Shown piece by piece: positions 63,847 through 64,000 of a stretch of 64,000 nt of DNA. The notes under the pieces are model-generated. The model was not told where the DNA came from. It ran no database searches and was given only the letters and a program-made list of their open reading frames with translations. Position 1 is the first letter of the stretch. Each line of letters begins with the position of its first letter. The stretch covers positions 14,485,366 through 14,549,365 of the forward strand of contig NC_088777.1 in the NCBI RefSeq assembly GCF_954871325.1, read 5' to 3'. The position numbers and the translations under genes are program-made. This DNA comes from Gordionus sp. m RMFG-2023. Taxonomy: Eukaryota; Nematomorpha; Gordioida; Chordodea; Parachordodidae.

Positions 63847-64000
63847 CAGGGATCCAAATCGAAACGAATATCTGTTCGGTTCAGGTTCGGATAAAAATAA
63901 CGGTTCAAGGTTCAGGTTCGGTTCGCAAAAAATAAAAATATCGGTTCGGTTCAAACCTCTAAAACCCGGTTTGAACACTTTTGTATTCATACCTGCATTT
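63847..64000. mobile_element. hAT-like terminus cut by the window edge
   Basis: It begins CAGGGATCCAAATCGAAACG and goes on with repeated CGGTTCGGTTCAGGTTCGG-type words, a pattern common in hAT ends. The rest lies outside the window. Confidence 0.55.

Overview
The window is a very AT-rich piece of an invertebrate animal genome. It holds parts of two conserved, intron-rich host genes that converge tail to tail. They sit in a dense litter of decayed DNA transposons, miniature inverted-repeat elements (MITEs) and one broken LINE. Homeodomain-interacting protein kinases and paired-CBS ClC chloride channels of this type point to a metazoan. The base composition, asparagine-rich disordered regions and introns from 39 nt to 8.7 kb fit a TE-swollen invertebrate, but I cannot name the phylum from sequence alone.

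Layout. Bases 1-9173 hold no gene I recognise, only TE debris, a (TTTCC)n microsatellite, a 415-bp tandem duplication and a palindromic MITE with an internal minisatellite. Bases 9174-38211 (+) are a HIPK gene in 14 coding exons. All exon phases agree and the joined frame is 1755 codons plus a stop. Its four largest introns are filled with transposons. Intron 1 holds several MITEs, a hAT relic and a piggyBac-like MITE. Intron 6 holds a head-to-head LINE. Intron 10 holds a foldback element of about 5.4 kb that carries a 1427-bp hAT with its own target-site duplication. Bases 38212-40436 are the spacer between the two convergent 3' ends.

Bases 40437-56126 (-) are a ClC chloride channel gene. 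Eighteen short exons join to 650 in-phase residues covering most of the membrane domain and both CBS domains. The cytosolic N-terminus was not found. No single exon is longer than 162 nt, so the gene is almost invisible to an ORF search. Its residues are those of a channel of the ClC-1/2/K group, not of a proton antiporter. Bases 56127-64000 are again TE-rich. They contain a 2495-bp hAT relic with a perfect 8-bp target-site duplication, a direct repeat of about 430 bp on either side of it, a remnant of a multicopy TE-type protein split by a 530-bp hAT-like MITE, and the start of another hAT-like end at the window edge.

The two genes have no evident functional link. HIPK is a nuclear serine/threonine kinase that controls transcription, and ClC-2-type channels set chloride conductance in the plasma membrane. 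The main biology here is gene architecture and TE history: tiny introns next to huge ones, one in-frame 42-nt mini-intron, a tandem splice acceptor and many dateable nested insertions. I found no CRISPR array, rRNA, tRNA, or convincing LTR retrovirus-like or Polinton element.
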